From Pseudaquidulcibacter sp964557085 (GTDB taxonomy: Bacteria > Pseudomonadota > Alphaproteobacteria > Caulobacterales > Aquidulcibacteraceae), in contig CAZKYS010000001.1 of the NCBI GenBank assembly GCA_964557085.1, positions 1-62,303 of the forward strand: a stretch of DNA of 62,303 bases, in the 5' to 3' direction. Position 1 is the first letter of the stretch. Every line of letters begins with the position of its first letter. Both the position numbers and the translations under genes were made by a program. Positions 17,083-27,140 of the stretch are shown piece by piece. The notes beneath the pieces were generated by a model that was not told the origin of the DNA, made no database searches, and was given only the letters and a program-made list of their open reading frames with translations.

Positions 17083-19938
17083 ATGGGTCAAAAAATAGAA
17101 ATTTTAAACGGCAAACCCGATATTTTGGGTGCGCATTTTTATGATAATGGTGTAAATTTTGCTGTTTACTCAAAAAACGCAAGCAAGATTGAAATTTGCA
17201 TATTTGATGAAAATGACAATGAAACCCATAAAATCGATTTAAAATACAAAACCAATGATGTGTTCCATGCATTCGTAAAAAATATTGGAATTGGAACCAA
17301 ATATGGAATTCGCGCCTATGGTGAATATGCACCCGAAAATGGTAATTGGTTTGATGAAGGCAAATTATTATTCGACCCATTTGCAAAATCAATTGATCGC
17401 CCATTCGAATTAAGCGATGAAATGCTTGAATATGGTGTCGATAGTGCAAAAAAAATGCCAAAAGCGATTGTATGCGAACCCAAATTGGCAAACCCAAAAT
17501 CAAATCTGAAACTCAAAGATTTAATCATTTACGAGCTTCATATTAAAGGCTTTACGAAAAACCAAAAAGATATTCCAATTGAATTGCTTGGTCGATTTAA
17601 AGGACTTTGTGCGAAACCATCAATCGAATATCTAAAAGCACTTGGCATTAATGCCATTGAAATTTTGCCCGCCAATGCATGGATTGATGAAAATCATTTA
17701 CGAAAACTTGGGCTTAAAAATTATTGGGGCTATAATACAATTGGTTTTCTAACCCCCGACCCAAAACTTGCGCCAGATGGCTGGGAGGAGGTTCGCGAAT
17801 GCGTCGAAACCCTCGAACAAAATGGAATTGAAACCATTATTGATGTTGTCTTCAATCATAGCGGTGAAGGCGACAAATATGGCCCCAATATTTCATTACG
17901 TGGCCTTGATAACAAAACTTATTATATGCGCGATGAAAATGGCGAATATTCAAATTATGCGGGCTGCGGAAATGTGCTTAATTGCAATGAAGATGCCGTT
18001 ATCAAACTTGTTTTAGATTCATTGCGTGCATGGCGTCTATATGGCGGGGTGCATGGTTTTAGGTTTGACCTTGCAAGTGTTCTTGGGCGTAATGAAAATG
18101 GTTTTAATGCACGTGCAAGAATTTTTGAATTAATTGAAAATGATCCAATTTTAAAGAAATGCAAATTAATTGCCGAACCATGGGATTGTGCGGGTTATAA
18201 TTTATCGCAATTTCCACAAAAATGGGCCGAATGGAATGATAAGTTTCGCGATTGTATGCGTAAATTCTGGCTTAAGAATGAAATTGGATTTGGGGAATTT
18301 GTTTCGCGATTTTGTGGTTCGCAAGATTTATTTGGCAATAAATCACCTGACAAATCAATAAATTATATTATCGCTCATGATGGTTTCACATTAAACGATT
18401 TGGTTTCATACATCCACAAACATAATGAAGCCAATGGTGAACAAAACCGCGATGGCAGCAATGATAATCATTCATATAATCATGGCATTGAAGGGCAAAC
18501 CCAAGACAAAACAATAATTGCAAATCGCAAAAAAGCCATTCGCAATTTGCTTACAAGCCTTATCTTGGCGCGCGGCACGCCGATGATTACGATGGGAAGT
18601 GAAATTGGGTATTCCCAAAATGGCAATAACAATTCTTACGCACAAGATAATGAAATAAATTATATTGATTGGGAAAATATTGATTTTGAGCTTTTGGAAT
18701 TTACAAAGAAACTTATTGAAATTCGCAAAAATTATGGCTGCTTTGCAAGCGACACTTTCTTTAATGGTCAACCAAACCCAATATTTAAAGACATAATTTT
18801 CCAAAACCAATATGGGCAAATATTAAATGATTGGGAATGGAATAGCCCCGATTGCGAATGTATAAAAATACAAATTAATCAAAATGATGACGCTTTTTGC
18901 CTTATAATTAATCGGGGCAATAATGATTTGAATGTGAATTTGCCATCCTGTAAAAGCAATCAATCATGGCATGTTGAAATTGATACCGCAAATCAAAATA
19001 ATGGCGAAATACTTAGTGATGGCATTAATATTTCAAGCAAATCGATTTTGCTTTTACGCCAAACAAAAGCAACAAACCCCAAAATAAACCCAATTGATGA
19101 AGCTACTTTGGATAAATTATGCAATCTTTATAAGATTGATAATTCATGGTGGGATTTAACTGGCAAAGAAACCAAAGTTTCGCAGGCATCAAAAAAAGCA
19201 ATCTTAAGAGCCATGGGAATTCATTGCGAAACATATGAAGATGCTCTGAATGCAATTTATGAATTCACCCAAAAACAATTACGCCCACTACCCCATATTG
19301 CAAGTTTTGATATTGGTGATGAAATCAAAATTATGCATATTGCTACAAAGCCAAACACATCAAAATTATTGATAAATGGTCAGGCAATTGAATTTGATAT
19401 TTGTGATAAAAAAGAAATCATGCTTGCCAATGAAGCACGGGCATTTTCTTATGAAATTAAACTTAAATCGCTTGAAATCGGTATTTATGAAATCGCATTT
19501 GAAAATGATATTGAAACCAAATGCCGCCTTATAATCGCCCCGCAAAAAGCATATTTGCCAGAAGTTTTGGAAACAAAAAATATCTTTGGTTATTCGGTTC
19601 AATCATATTCATTAAAGCGTGAAAATGACCAAGGGATTGGTGATTTTACAAGTATTAAACAATGCCTTGAAAATTGCCAAATCACGGGCGCAAGTATTTT
19701 GGCAATCAACCCGCTTCATGCGCTTTTTGGCGCACAAAGGGATTTGAAAAGCCCATATTATCCATCCGATAGGCGCTTTATAGACCCAATATATATTGAT
19801 GTTTCAAAATTTACCCCTGATTTTGATTTCACCCAAGAACAAAAAAGCCCAAATATTTTATATAATGAAATATGGGCAAAAAAAACGCGATATTTTACAA
19901 AAATCATTCGCCCAAAATCGCACCTCAAAAGCATTTAA
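17083..19938 (+). CDS. glgX: GlgX debranching enzyme fused to the N-terminal part of MalQ (frame ends at a frameshift)
   Basis: This 951-aa frame begins as a complete GlgX. It has a CBM48-like N-terminus and then a GH13 barrel with the nucleophile Asp in GFRFDLASV, the acid Glu in IAEPWDCAGY and the third Asp region AHDGFTLND. GlgX normally ends near residue 660. Here the frame continues into a MalQ N-terminus (KINPIDEATLDKL onward) up to SPYYPSDRRFIDPIYID, and then runs out of family resemblance at about 19885 and stops at 19938. The rest of MalQ follows in the +1 frame. The joined product would be about 1341 aa. GlgX removes limit-dextrin branches and MalQ disproportionates the released maltooligosaccharides. 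It leads the glycogen operon. No strong ribosome site is seen before the ATG. Confidence 0.88.
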   Translation: MGQKIEILNGKPDILGAHFYDNGVNFAVYSKNASKIEICIFDENDNETHKIDLKYKTNDVFHAFVKNIGIGTKYGIRAYGEYAPENGNWFDEGKLLFDPFAKSIDRPFELSDEMLEYGVDSAKKMPKAIVCEPKLANPKSNLKLKDLIIYELHIKGFTKNQKDIPIELLGRFKGLCAKPSIEYLKALGINAIEILPANAWIDENHLRKLGLKNYWGYNTIGFLTPDPKLAPDGWEEVRECVETLEQNGIETIIDVVFNHSGEGDKYGPNISLRGLDNKTYYMRDENGEYSNYAGCGNVLNCNEDAVIKLVLDSLRAWRLYGGVHGFRFDLASVLGRNENGFNARARIFELIENDPILKKCKLIAEPWDCAGYNLSQFPQKWAEWNDKFRDCMRKFWLKNEIGFGEFVSRFCGSQDLFGNKSPDKSINYIIAHDGFTLNDLVSYIHKHNEANGEQNRDGSNDNHSYNHGIEGQTQDKTIIANRKKAIRNLLTSLILARGTPMITMGSEIGYSQNGNNNSYAQDNEINYIDWENIDFELLEFTKKLIEIRKNYGCFASDTFFNGQPNPIFKDIIFQNQYGQILNDWEWNSPDCECIKIQINQNDDAFCLIINRGNNDLNVNLPSCKSNQSWHVEIDTANQNNGEILSDGINISSKSILLLRQTKATNPKINPIDEATLDKLCNLYKIDNSWWDLTGKETKVSQASKKAILRAMGIHCETYEDALNAIYEFTQKQLRPLPHIASFDIGDEIKIMHIATKPNTSKLLINGQAIEFDICDKKEIMLANEARAFSYEIKLKSLEIGIYEIAFENDIETKCRLIIAPQKAYLPEVLETKNIFGYSVQSYSLKRENDQGIGDFTSIKQCLENCQITGASILAINPLHALFGAQRDLKSPYYPSDRRFIDPIYIDVSKFTPDFDFTQEQKSPNILYNEIWAKKTRYFTKIIRPKSHLKSI

Positions 19939-21109
19939 TGATTTTTGCAACAATGGCGGGCAAAGCCTTGATGATTATGCAGTTTTTGAATCTATTGATA
20001 ATATTTATAATGCCAATTGGCCCGATGATTTAAAGCAAAAATCACCATCAGTCGTAAAAGAATTCAAACAAAAACATTCAGATGAAATTGAATTTCAAAA
20101 ATATTTGCAATACATCGCCAACGGGCAGTTAAGTGAAATTTGCGATATTAAATTGCCAATCGGCCTTAATCTTGATTTGGCAATTGGTGCGGCACCAATG
20201 GGTGCTGAAAATTGGTGTAATAGTCATTTAATTGCGGGAAATATTTCAATTGGCGCCCCGCCCGACCCACTTGGCCCACAGGGGCAAGTTTGGGGATTGC
20301 CGCCCTATATACCCCACAAAATTATCGAAGATAAATTGTGCAAATTAGAAGAAATATTTAATGCCAATATGCGCTTTGCGGGCGCTTTGCGTATTGATCA
20401 TGCAATGGGTTTAATGCGCCTTTTTTGGGTTCCTAATAATATGTGCGGCGCAGATGGAACCTATGTAAATTATCCGTTTGAGCATATATTACGGCTTTTA
20501 AAACTTCTAAGCCACAAAAACCAATGCCTTATTATTGGCGAAGATTTGGGAACTGTACCTTTTGGCTTTAGTGAGAATATGCAATCGCAAAACATCTTCT
20601 CATACAAAGTTTTACCTTTTGAACGTGAAAATAATAGTTTTAAACAGCCCAAAGATTACCCACAAAATAGCTTCACCTGCGCCTTTACCCACGACTTACC
20701 ACCCCTTGCAGGTTGGTGGAATGGAATTGATATTAATGAACGTGAAAACTTGGGGATTTTCAATAAAGATGATGCATCAAATGCACGTTTAGAACGTAAT
20801 CAAGAAATTCAATCATTAATTGACGCGCTAAAAACCAACAATCTTTTGGATGAAAACCATTTAAATACCGCTTTTAATGATGAAATAGTCATTGCAATCC
20901 ATAAATATATTGCAATTTCAAATGCAAAAATCGCCATCATACAAATCGAAGATTTGGCGTGCGAAGCAACTTCGGTAAATCTTCCAGGTACCGATAAAGA
21001 GCGCCCGAATTGGCAAAGGAAAATTAGCAAAAATATTGATCAAATTTTTGGTGATAAAAACAATCTATCCACAAAAATCGCAAACGCCGTGAAATTAACA
21101 AACAGGTAA
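19796..21109 (+). CDS. malQ: 4-alpha-glucanotransferase (MalQ) C-terminal part, in shifted frame
   Basis: This frame opens upstream of the shift, but MalQ-like sequence begins at about 19886 (RDILQKSFAQNRTSKAF). It then holds all downstream MalQ (GH77) landmarks: APPDPLGPQGQVWGLPPY, the nucleophile region RIDHAMGLMRLFW, the acid Glu in IIGEDLGTVP, FTHDLPPLAGWW and a final NLPGTDKERPNWQRK. Nothing essential is missing after the shift. The ATG at 19796 has no ribosome site and lies inside the upstream coding frame, so separate translation is unlikely. Either the gene is broken or the two frames are joined by slippage at the A8 tract. Confidence 0.85.
   Translation: MMFQNLPLILISPKNKKAQIFYIMKYGQKKRDILQKSFAQNRTSKAFNDFCNNGGQSLDDYAVFESIDNIYNANWPDDLKQKSPSVVKEFKQKHSDEIEFQKYLQYIANGQLSEICDIKLPIGLNLDLAIGAAPMGAENWCNSHLIAGNISIGAPPDPLGPQGQVWGLPPYIPHKIIEDKLCKLEEIFNANMRFAGALRIDHAMGLMRLFWVPNNMCGADGTYVNYPFEHILRLLKLLSHKNQCLIIGEDLGTVPFGFSENMQSQNIFSYKVLPFERENNSFKQPKDYPQNSFTCAFTHDLPPLAGWWNGIDINERENLGIFNKDDASNARLERNQEIQSLIDALKTNNLLDENHLNTAFNDEIVIAIHKYIAISNAKIAIIQIEDLACEATSVNLPGTDKERPNWQRKISKNIDQIFGDKNNLSTKIANAVKLTNR
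19878..19885 (+). other. A8 tract at the GlgX-MalQ frame junction
   Basis: Eight consecutive A lie between GGGC and CGCG. Reading GCA AAA AAA then skipping one A gives CGC GAT ATT TTA, which continues MalQ without losing a residue of similarity. Seven A would give one uninterrupted 1341-aa frame. Possible causes are a real frameshift mutation, a homopolymer error in the assembly, or transcriptional slippage. Confidence 0.75.
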
Positions 21110-21249
21110 AATGCGGTTATTTTATAAAAAATAGCAAAAAACCGACTTTACGATTTGCCAAACCATATATTTTTGTGGCAGTTAATAATTCTAAATTATG
21201 CGGGTTGAATCGTGCGCAATCGATTTCATTTGCAAAAACAATGTAAATT

Positions 21250-23700
21250 ATGGGCGTTCTAATGAATAATATACTATCCCCTGAATTGAACGAAAATGTG
21301 AAATTACCGCCTTTGGCAGATAAAATTGTCGATTGCCTAATGTATCGCATCGGCAAAGACACAAAGGCAGCACGCCCACATGATTGGCTTGCAGCAACTG
21401 TTCTTACAATCCGTGATGGTATTATTGATAAATGGATGGCATCAACCCGCGCCGCCCACCGCGCAGGCGCAAAAAGGGTTTATTATTTATCATTAGAATT
21501 CCTTATCGGTCGCCTTTTACGTGATAGTCTTTCAAACCTTGGTGTTATGGAAGATATTAAGAATGCACTAGATGCGCTTGGCGTTGAACTTGATGTAATT
21601 CGTGAAATTGAACCTGATGCGGCATTGGGCAATGGTGGTCTTGGGCGTCTTGCGGCATGTTTTATGGAAAGCTTGGCATCGCTTGATTTACCTGCCTATG
21701 GTTATGGCATTCGCTATGTTAATGGCATGTTCCGCCAAAGGATTGATAATGGTTGGCAGGTTGAATTACCTGAAACTTGGCTTGAATATGGTAATCAATG
21801 GGAATTTGAACGCCGCGAAAGCGCGTATAAAGTTTCTTTTGGTGGTCGTGTTGAGGCTGATGAAACCGGCCTTACAAAATGGATTGCGGGCGAATCCGTT
21901 ATTGCATCGGCGGTTGACACGCCTGTTGTTGGTTATCAGGGCAAACGCGTAAATACACTTCGCCTTTGGACTGCACACGCAATTGATCCAATCCGCCTTG
22001 ATGCCTTCAATGCGGGCGACCATATTGGCGCTTTAGAAGGCAAAAACCGCGCCGAATCTTTAACCCGCGTTTTATACCCTGCCGATTCTTCACCTGCGGG
22101 GCAAGAATTACGCCTTCGTCAGGAATATTTCTTTTCTTCAGCATCAATCCAAGACATTGTGCGCCGTCATATTCAATATTCGGGCGATATTCGCACTTTG
22201 CCAGATAAGGTTGCAATTCAGCTTAATGATACCCACCCTGCGGTTTCAGTTGCCGAGTTGATGCGCATTTTGCTTGATGTGCATAATTTGACATTCGACG
22301 AAGCATGGAAAATCACAATCGCAACTTTTGGCTATACAAATCATACATTATTGCCAGAAGCATTGGAATCTTGGCCGCTACCATTGTTTGAGCGTTTATT
22401 GCCGCGCCATATGCAAATTATCTATGCAATAAACGCAAAAGTATTGCGTGAAGCGCGCATTGCAAAACCTGATGATAATGAATTTGTATCGCAAATTTCA
22501 TTGATTGATGAACATGGTGAACGCCGTGTTCGCATGGCAAATTTGGCCTTTGTTGGTTCGCATTCGGTAAATGGCGTTGCCGCGCTTCATACGCAATTAA
22601 TGCGTAAAACCGTATTTTCGGGGCTTCATCAATTATATCCAACACGTATTAACAATAAAACCAATGGTATAACACCACGCCGCTGGCTTTATCAATGCAA
22701 TACTGCCCTTGTGAATTTGACCAAAGAGGCAATTGGTGATGGCTTTTTAACCGATTTAACCAAAATTGCCGATTTGAATAAATTTGCCGATGATAGTGAA
22801 TTTCAAAAGAAATTTATGGAAGTTAAATATCAAAACAAAGTGGCATTATCGGAATATTTGCGCAAATTAACAGGCGTAAAACTTGACCCAAATGCAATGT
22901 TTGACGTGCAAATCAAACGTATTCACGAATATAAGCGCCAGCTTTTGAACATTATCGAAACTATTGTTTTATACAATCAAATTCGCAATCATCCCGAACG
23001 TGATTGGATACCACGTGTAAAATTATTCGCAGGAAAAGCCGCAAGCTCTTATTACCGTGCAAAACAAATAATCAAACTTGCCAATGATGTGGCGCGACGC
23101 ATTAATTCAGACCCAAGTGTTGGTGATTTATTAAAAGTAGTTTTCCCACCCAATTATAATGTCTCAATGGCTGAAATGATTGTTCCCGCCGCCGATTTAT
23201 CCGAGCAAATTTCAACCGCAGGGCTTGAGGCATCGGGCACAGGCAATATGAAGCTTGCACTTAATGGCGCGCTTACGATTGGCACATTGGATGGCGCGAA
23301 TATTGAAATTAAGGATAATGTCGGAATTGATAATATCTTTATTTTCGGCAAAACCGCCCAGCAGGTCGATGATATTCGCAAAGCTGGCTATAAACCATCT
23401 GAAATTATCAATTCACATGCCGAACTTGCACAGGCATTGCATGAAATAAATGACGGCCTATTCTCACCTGATGATCCAAATAGATATAAGGATTTAGTGC
23501 ATGATTTGCATGTTTCCGATTGGTTCATGCTAATGGCAGATTTTGAAGATTATTATGATACGCAACGCAATATTGACAAAGCGTGGAAAAACCAGTCTTC
23601 TTGGGCAAAGAAAGCAATTCATAATACTGCCAATATGTCGTGGTTCTCCTCCGACAGGACAATATCTGAATATGCTTCGGACATCTGGAGAGTGATTTGA
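21250..23700 (+). CDS. glgP: Glycogen/maltodextrin phosphorylase
   Basis: 816 aa, the typical GT35 length. N-terminal landmarks are YYLSLEFLIGRLL and EPDAALGNGGLGRLAACF. The pyridoxal-phosphate region is EASGTGNMKLALNGALTIGTLDG (read in parts), with the Lys in NMKLALNG near residue 665. It releases glucose-1-phosphate from glycogen chains. A second ATG at 21262 is an alternative start. It follows the glgX-malQ region by 140 bases and its TGA overlaps the TTG start of glgB. Confidence 0.96.
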   Translation: MGVLMNNILSPELNENVKLPPLADKIVDCLMYRIGKDTKAARPHDWLAATVLTIRDGIIDKWMASTRAAHRAGAKRVYYLSLEFLIGRLLRDSLSNLGVMEDIKNALDALGVELDVIREIEPDAALGNGGLGRLAACFMESLASLDLPAYGYGIRYVNGMFRQRIDNGWQVELPETWLEYGNQWEFERRESAYKVSFGGRVEADETGLTKWIAGESVIASAVDTPVVGYQGKRVNTLRLWTAHAIDPIRLDAFNAGDHIGALEGKNRAESLTRVLYPADSSPAGQELRLRQEYFFSSASIQDIVRRHIQYSGDIRTLPDKVAIQLNDTHPAVSVAELMRILLDVHNLTFDEAWKITIATFGYTNHTLLPEALESWPLPLFERLLPRHMQIIYAINAKVLREARIAKPDDNEFVSQISLIDEHGERRVRMANLAFVGSHSVNGVAALHTQLMRKTVFSGLHQLYPTRINNKTNGITPRRWLYQCNTALVNLTKEAIGDGFLTDLTKIADLNKFADDSEFQKKFMEVKYQNKVALSEYLRKLTGVKLDPNAMFDVQIKRIHEYKRQLLNIIETIVLYNQIRNHPERDWIPRVKLFAGKAASSYYRAKQIIKLANDVARRINSDPSVGDLLKVVFPPNYNVSMAEMIVPAADLSEQISTAGLEASGTGNMKLALNGALTIGTLDGANIEIKDNVGIDNIFIFGKTAQQVDDIRKAGYKPSEIINSHAELAQALHEINDGLFSPDDPNRYKDLVHDLHVSDWFMLMADFEDYYDTQRNIDKAWKNQSSWAKKAIHNTANMSWFSSDRTISEYASDIWRVI

Positions 23701-25853
23701 ATTTAAACCCGTCTGAAATTGATGCAATTGTAAACGGGACACATAATTCCCCATTCTCTGTTTTGGGGCTTCAGAAGATTGAAAATAAAATGATTGCGCG
23801 CACTTATATTATGGGTGCGCAATCTGTAATCGCCTTTAATGCCAAGGGAAAAAAACTTGGTGAATTAAATCAAATCCACCCCAATGGCCTGTTTGAGGGT
23901 GAGGTTAAAACCAAAAATTTCGAACCAATCACTTATCGCGCAAAAGCGGGTGAGCATGAATGGCTTGTCACCTGCCCTTATACATTTGCGCCAATAATTG
24001 GGCCGATTGATGATTATCTTATCAATGAAGGGCGTCATTTGCGGCTTTTTGATATTATGGGCGCGCATGTAAAACATCATCAATCCTATGATGGAATTCA
24101 TTTTGCACTTTGGGCGCCCAATGCCCAAAGGGTTGCCGTAATTGGTGATTTCAACGATTGGGATGGGCGCAAACATATTATGCGTGCGCGTCATGACACT
24201 GGAATTTGGGAAATTTTTATTCCCAATATTGGTGATGGGCGAATTTATAAATTCCTTGTGATTGATAAAAACGGCAATGCAATGCCATTAAAGGCCGACC
24301 CGTTCGCATTCCAAAGTGAGTTAAGACCAAATACAGGGTCAATAGTATCAAAACCAATTGATTTTGAATGGGATGATGAAAACCACCGTGATTATTGGAA
24401 AAATAATGACGCCAAAACCAAACCTATTTCAATTTATGAAGTGCAGGCAGGTTCATGGCGGCGCGGTTATCAGGGGGAATTTTTAAATTGGGATCAATTA
24501 TCTGACACATTAATTCCTTATGTTCTTGAAATGGGATTTACGCATATTGAATTTTTGCCAATTTCTGAATATCCGCTTGATGAATCTTGGGGTTATCAAA
24601 CAACTGGCCTTTATGCCCCAAGCGCAAGATTTGGCGAACCTGCGGCCTTTGCACGATTTGTAAATAATGCGCATAAAGCAGGGCTTGGTATTATTCTTGA
24701 TTGGGTTCCCGCCCATTTCCCAAGTGATGCACACGGACTTTCACGTTTTGATGGCACTGCCCTTTACGAACATGAAGACCCCCGCCTTGGTTTCCACCCC
24801 GATTGGACAACCTTTATTTATAATTTTGGACGCCGTGAGGTTTTGTCATATCTTGTAAATAATGCGCTTTATTGGGCCGAAAAATTCCATATTGATGGCC
24901 TTCGGGTCGATGCAGTGGCATCAATGCTTTATCGTGATTATTCGCGCAAAGCAGGCGAATGGCTTCCAAATTCCGAAGGTGGGCGCGAAAATTGGGAAGC
25001 GGTCAACTTCTTACAAATCACCAATAAAGAATTGCGCGAAAATGCCAAAGGTTTCCTAACTATTGCCGAGGAAAGCACATCATGGCCGGGCGTAACCCAT
25101 CAAGGAAATCGTGAAGCTTTGGGCTTTAATTTCAAATGGAATATGGGCTTTATGAATGATACTTTGCGCTATTTATCGCGTGACCCAATTCATAGATCTT
25201 ATCATCATAATGACATAACATTTGGAATTACTTATGCTTTTTCTGAAAGCTTTGTTTTGCCATTATCGCATGATGAAGTGGTGCATGGCAAAGGAAGCCT
25301 TATAAACAAAATGGCGGGCGATGAATGGCAAAAGTTTGCCAATTTGCGTGCTTATTACGCCCTTATGTGGTGTTACCCTGGAAAAAAACTTTTATTCATG
25401 GGGCAAGAATTTGCGCAAGTGCGCGAATGGTCAGAGGGGCGCGGCCTTGATTGGCATCATTTGGATGATGCAAAACACAATGGCGTTAAAACCCTTGTTC
25501 GGGATTTGAACAAAACTTACAAAACTTTTGCCGCGCTTCATGCGCGTGATTGCGACCCATCAGGTTTTGAATGGGTGGTTGTTAATGATAGCAAAAATAG
25601 CGTGTTCGCCTTCATGCGATTTGCCGAAAATTCAATGCCAATTTTGGTTGTTACAAACTTTAGCGGTCAAAAACTTGATAATTATCAAATGCAATTACGA
25701 ATAGAAGGAAAATGGCGCGAAATACTTAATACAGATAGCGAAATATATGGCGGATCTAACTGCGGCAATTTAGGCAGTGTGATTTGCGAAAATGGGATTT
25801 TACAATTAACAATACCAGCATTATCAACAATAATATTCGAAAATTTCACATGA
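23697..25853 (+). CDS. glgB: 1,4-alpha-glucan branching enzyme (TTG start)
   Basis: 718 aa. Order: N-terminal module, CBM48, GH13 barrel, C-terminal all-beta domain. The nucleophile is in GLRVDAVASMLYRDY, the acid Glu in TIAEESTSWPGV, and the third carboxylate region is LSHDEVVHGKGS. It forms alpha-1,6 branches. The start is TTG at 23697, which overlaps the glgP TGA as TTGA. GGAGAG lies a few bases upstream, and no ATG fits better. The overlap implies translational coupling. Confidence 0.95.
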   Translation: MNLNPSEIDAIVNGTHNSPFSVLGLQKIENKMIARTYIMGAQSVIAFNAKGKKLGELNQIHPNGLFEGEVKTKNFEPITYRAKAGEHEWLVTCPYTFAPIIGPIDDYLINEGRHLRLFDIMGAHVKHHQSYDGIHFALWAPNAQRVAVIGDFNDWDGRKHIMRARHDTGIWEIFIPNIGDGRIYKFLVIDKNGNAMPLKADPFAFQSELRPNTGSIVSKPIDFEWDDENHRDYWKNNDAKTKPISIYEVQAGSWRRGYQGEFLNWDQLSDTLIPYVLEMGFTHIEFLPISEYPLDESWGYQTTGLYAPSARFGEPAAFARFVNNAHKAGLGIILDWVPAHFPSDAHGLSRFDGTALYEHEDPRLGFHPDWTTFIYNFGRREVLSYLVNNALYWAEKFHIDGLRVDAVASMLYRDYSRKAGEWLPNSEGGRENWEAVNFLQITNKELRENAKGFLTIAEESTSWPGVTHQGNREALGFNFKWNMGFMNDTLRYLSRDPIHRSYHHNDITFGITYAFSESFVLPLSHDEVVHGKGSLINKMAGDEWQKFANLRAYYALMWCYPGKKLLFMGQEFAQVREWSEGRGLDWHHLDDAKHNGVKTLVRDLNKTYKTFAALHARDCDPSGFEWVVVNDSKNSVFAFMRFAENSMPILVVTNFSGQKLDNYQMQLRIEGKWREILNTDSEIYGGSNCGNLGSVICENGILQLTIPALSTIIFENFT

Positions 25854-25877
25854 TTGAAATTTCAAAAGGGGGAGTGC

Positions 25878-27140
25878 ATGAAATCTTTGGTTACAAGGCC
25901 ATTATCACGCGACACAATGGCATATGTTCTTGCAGGGGGGCGTGGTTCACGCCTTAAAGAATTAACTCAAGTTCGCGCAAAACCCGCCGTTTATTTTGGC
26001 GGCAAATCGCGCATTATTGATTTTGCACTTTCTAATGCACTTAATTCTGGTATTCGCCGTTTTGGTATTGCCACACAATATAAGGCCCATTCACTAATCC
26101 GCCACCTTCAATATGGCTGGAACTTCTTCAGGCCAGAACGTAACGAAAGTTTTGACATTTTACCTGCTTCGCAACGTGTTTCTGAAACCCAATGGTATGA
26201 TGGAACGGCGGATGCGGTTTATCAAAACCTTGATATTATCCAAGATCATAATCCTGAATATATGCTTATCCTTGCAGGGGATCATATTTATAAAATGGAT
26301 TATGAAGTAATGTTGCAGCAGCATGTAAATATGCAAGCCGATGTAACCATTGCCTGTATGGAAGTGCCATTAAAAGAGGCCACCGCATTCGGTGTTATGA
26401 ATGTTGATAAAAAAGGCATTATTACCGACTTTATCGAAAAGCCAGAAAACCCACCGCCTATGCCAGGAAAACCTGATATTGCATTGGTTTCAATGGGTAT
26501 TTATGTTTTCAAAACCAGCTATTTGGCGCAAAAATTAATCGAAGATGCAAATAATCCAAATTCAAGCCGTGACTTTGGTAAAGACATTATCCCTGACATT
26601 GTTAAAAACGGCAAAGCCGTTGCGCACGAATTTTCGCAAAGCTGCGTTCGCGCTGAAAATGAGGCTGAAAGCTATTGGCGCGATGTGGGAACTGTTGATG
26701 CCTATTGGGAAGCCAGCATGGATTTAACCCATGTAACCCCAAAACTTGATTTATATGACAGGGCGTGGCCAATTTGGACACATTCGGAAATCACACCACC
26801 CGCAAAATTCGTCCATGATGTTGATGGAAGACGCGGACAGGCACTTTCTAGCCTTGTTTCAGGTGGCTGTATCGTATCGGGCGCAACAGTTCGTAATAGT
26901 CTTTTAAGCTCACACGCACATGTTCATTCTTATGCAAGCCTTGACCAAACCGTTGTTCTGCCAAGCTGCAACATCGGACAAAGTGCACGCATCACAAAGG
27001 CAATCATTGACCGTGGTGTAAAAATACCAAATGGCTTGGTGATTGGCGAAGATGAGGACTTGGACAAACAAAGATTTAGGCGCACCGAAAATGGTGTATG
27101 CCTTGTAACACAGGACATGATTAATCGTTTGGAATTATAA
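25878..27140 (+). CDS. glgC: Glucose-1-phosphate adenylyltransferase (ADP-glucose synthesis)
   Basis: 420 aa from the ATG at 25878, which is preferred over the upstream TTG at 25854 because GGGGGAG lies just before it. N-terminal nucleotidyltransferase motif: YVLAGGRGSRLKELT. Substrate contacts are visible in QYKAHSLIRH, GTADAVYQN and AGDHIYKMDY. The C-terminus is a left-handed beta-helix domain. It makes ADP-glucose, the committed, allosterically controlled step of glycogen synthesis. Its TAA overlaps the ATG of glgA by one base. Confidence 0.96.
   Translation: MKSLVTRPLSRDTMAYVLAGGRGSRLKELTQVRAKPAVYFGGKSRIIDFALSNALNSGIRRFGIATQYKAHSLIRHLQYGWNFFRPERNESFDILPASQRVSETQWYDGTADAVYQNLDIIQDHNPEYMLILAGDHIYKMDYEVMLQQHVNMQADVTIACMEVPLKEATAFGVMNVDKKGIITDFIEKPENPPPMPGKPDIALVSMGIYVFKTSYLAQKLIEDANNPNSSRDFGKDIIPDIVKNGKAVAHEFSQSCVRAENEAESYWRDVGTVDAYWEASMDLTHVTPKLDLYDRAWPIWTHSEITPPAKFVHDVDGRRGQALSSLVSGGCIVSGATVRNSLLSSHAHVHSYASLDQTVVLPSCNIGQSARITKAIIDRGVKIPNGLVIGEDEDLDKQRFRRTENGVCLVTQDMINRLEL

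Noticed and set aside
21110..21249. CGGTT...AACCG pairing behind malQ as a terminator
   Set aside because: The stem is five base pairs with a long AT-rich loop and no U tract, so it is not convincing; transcription probably continues into glgP.
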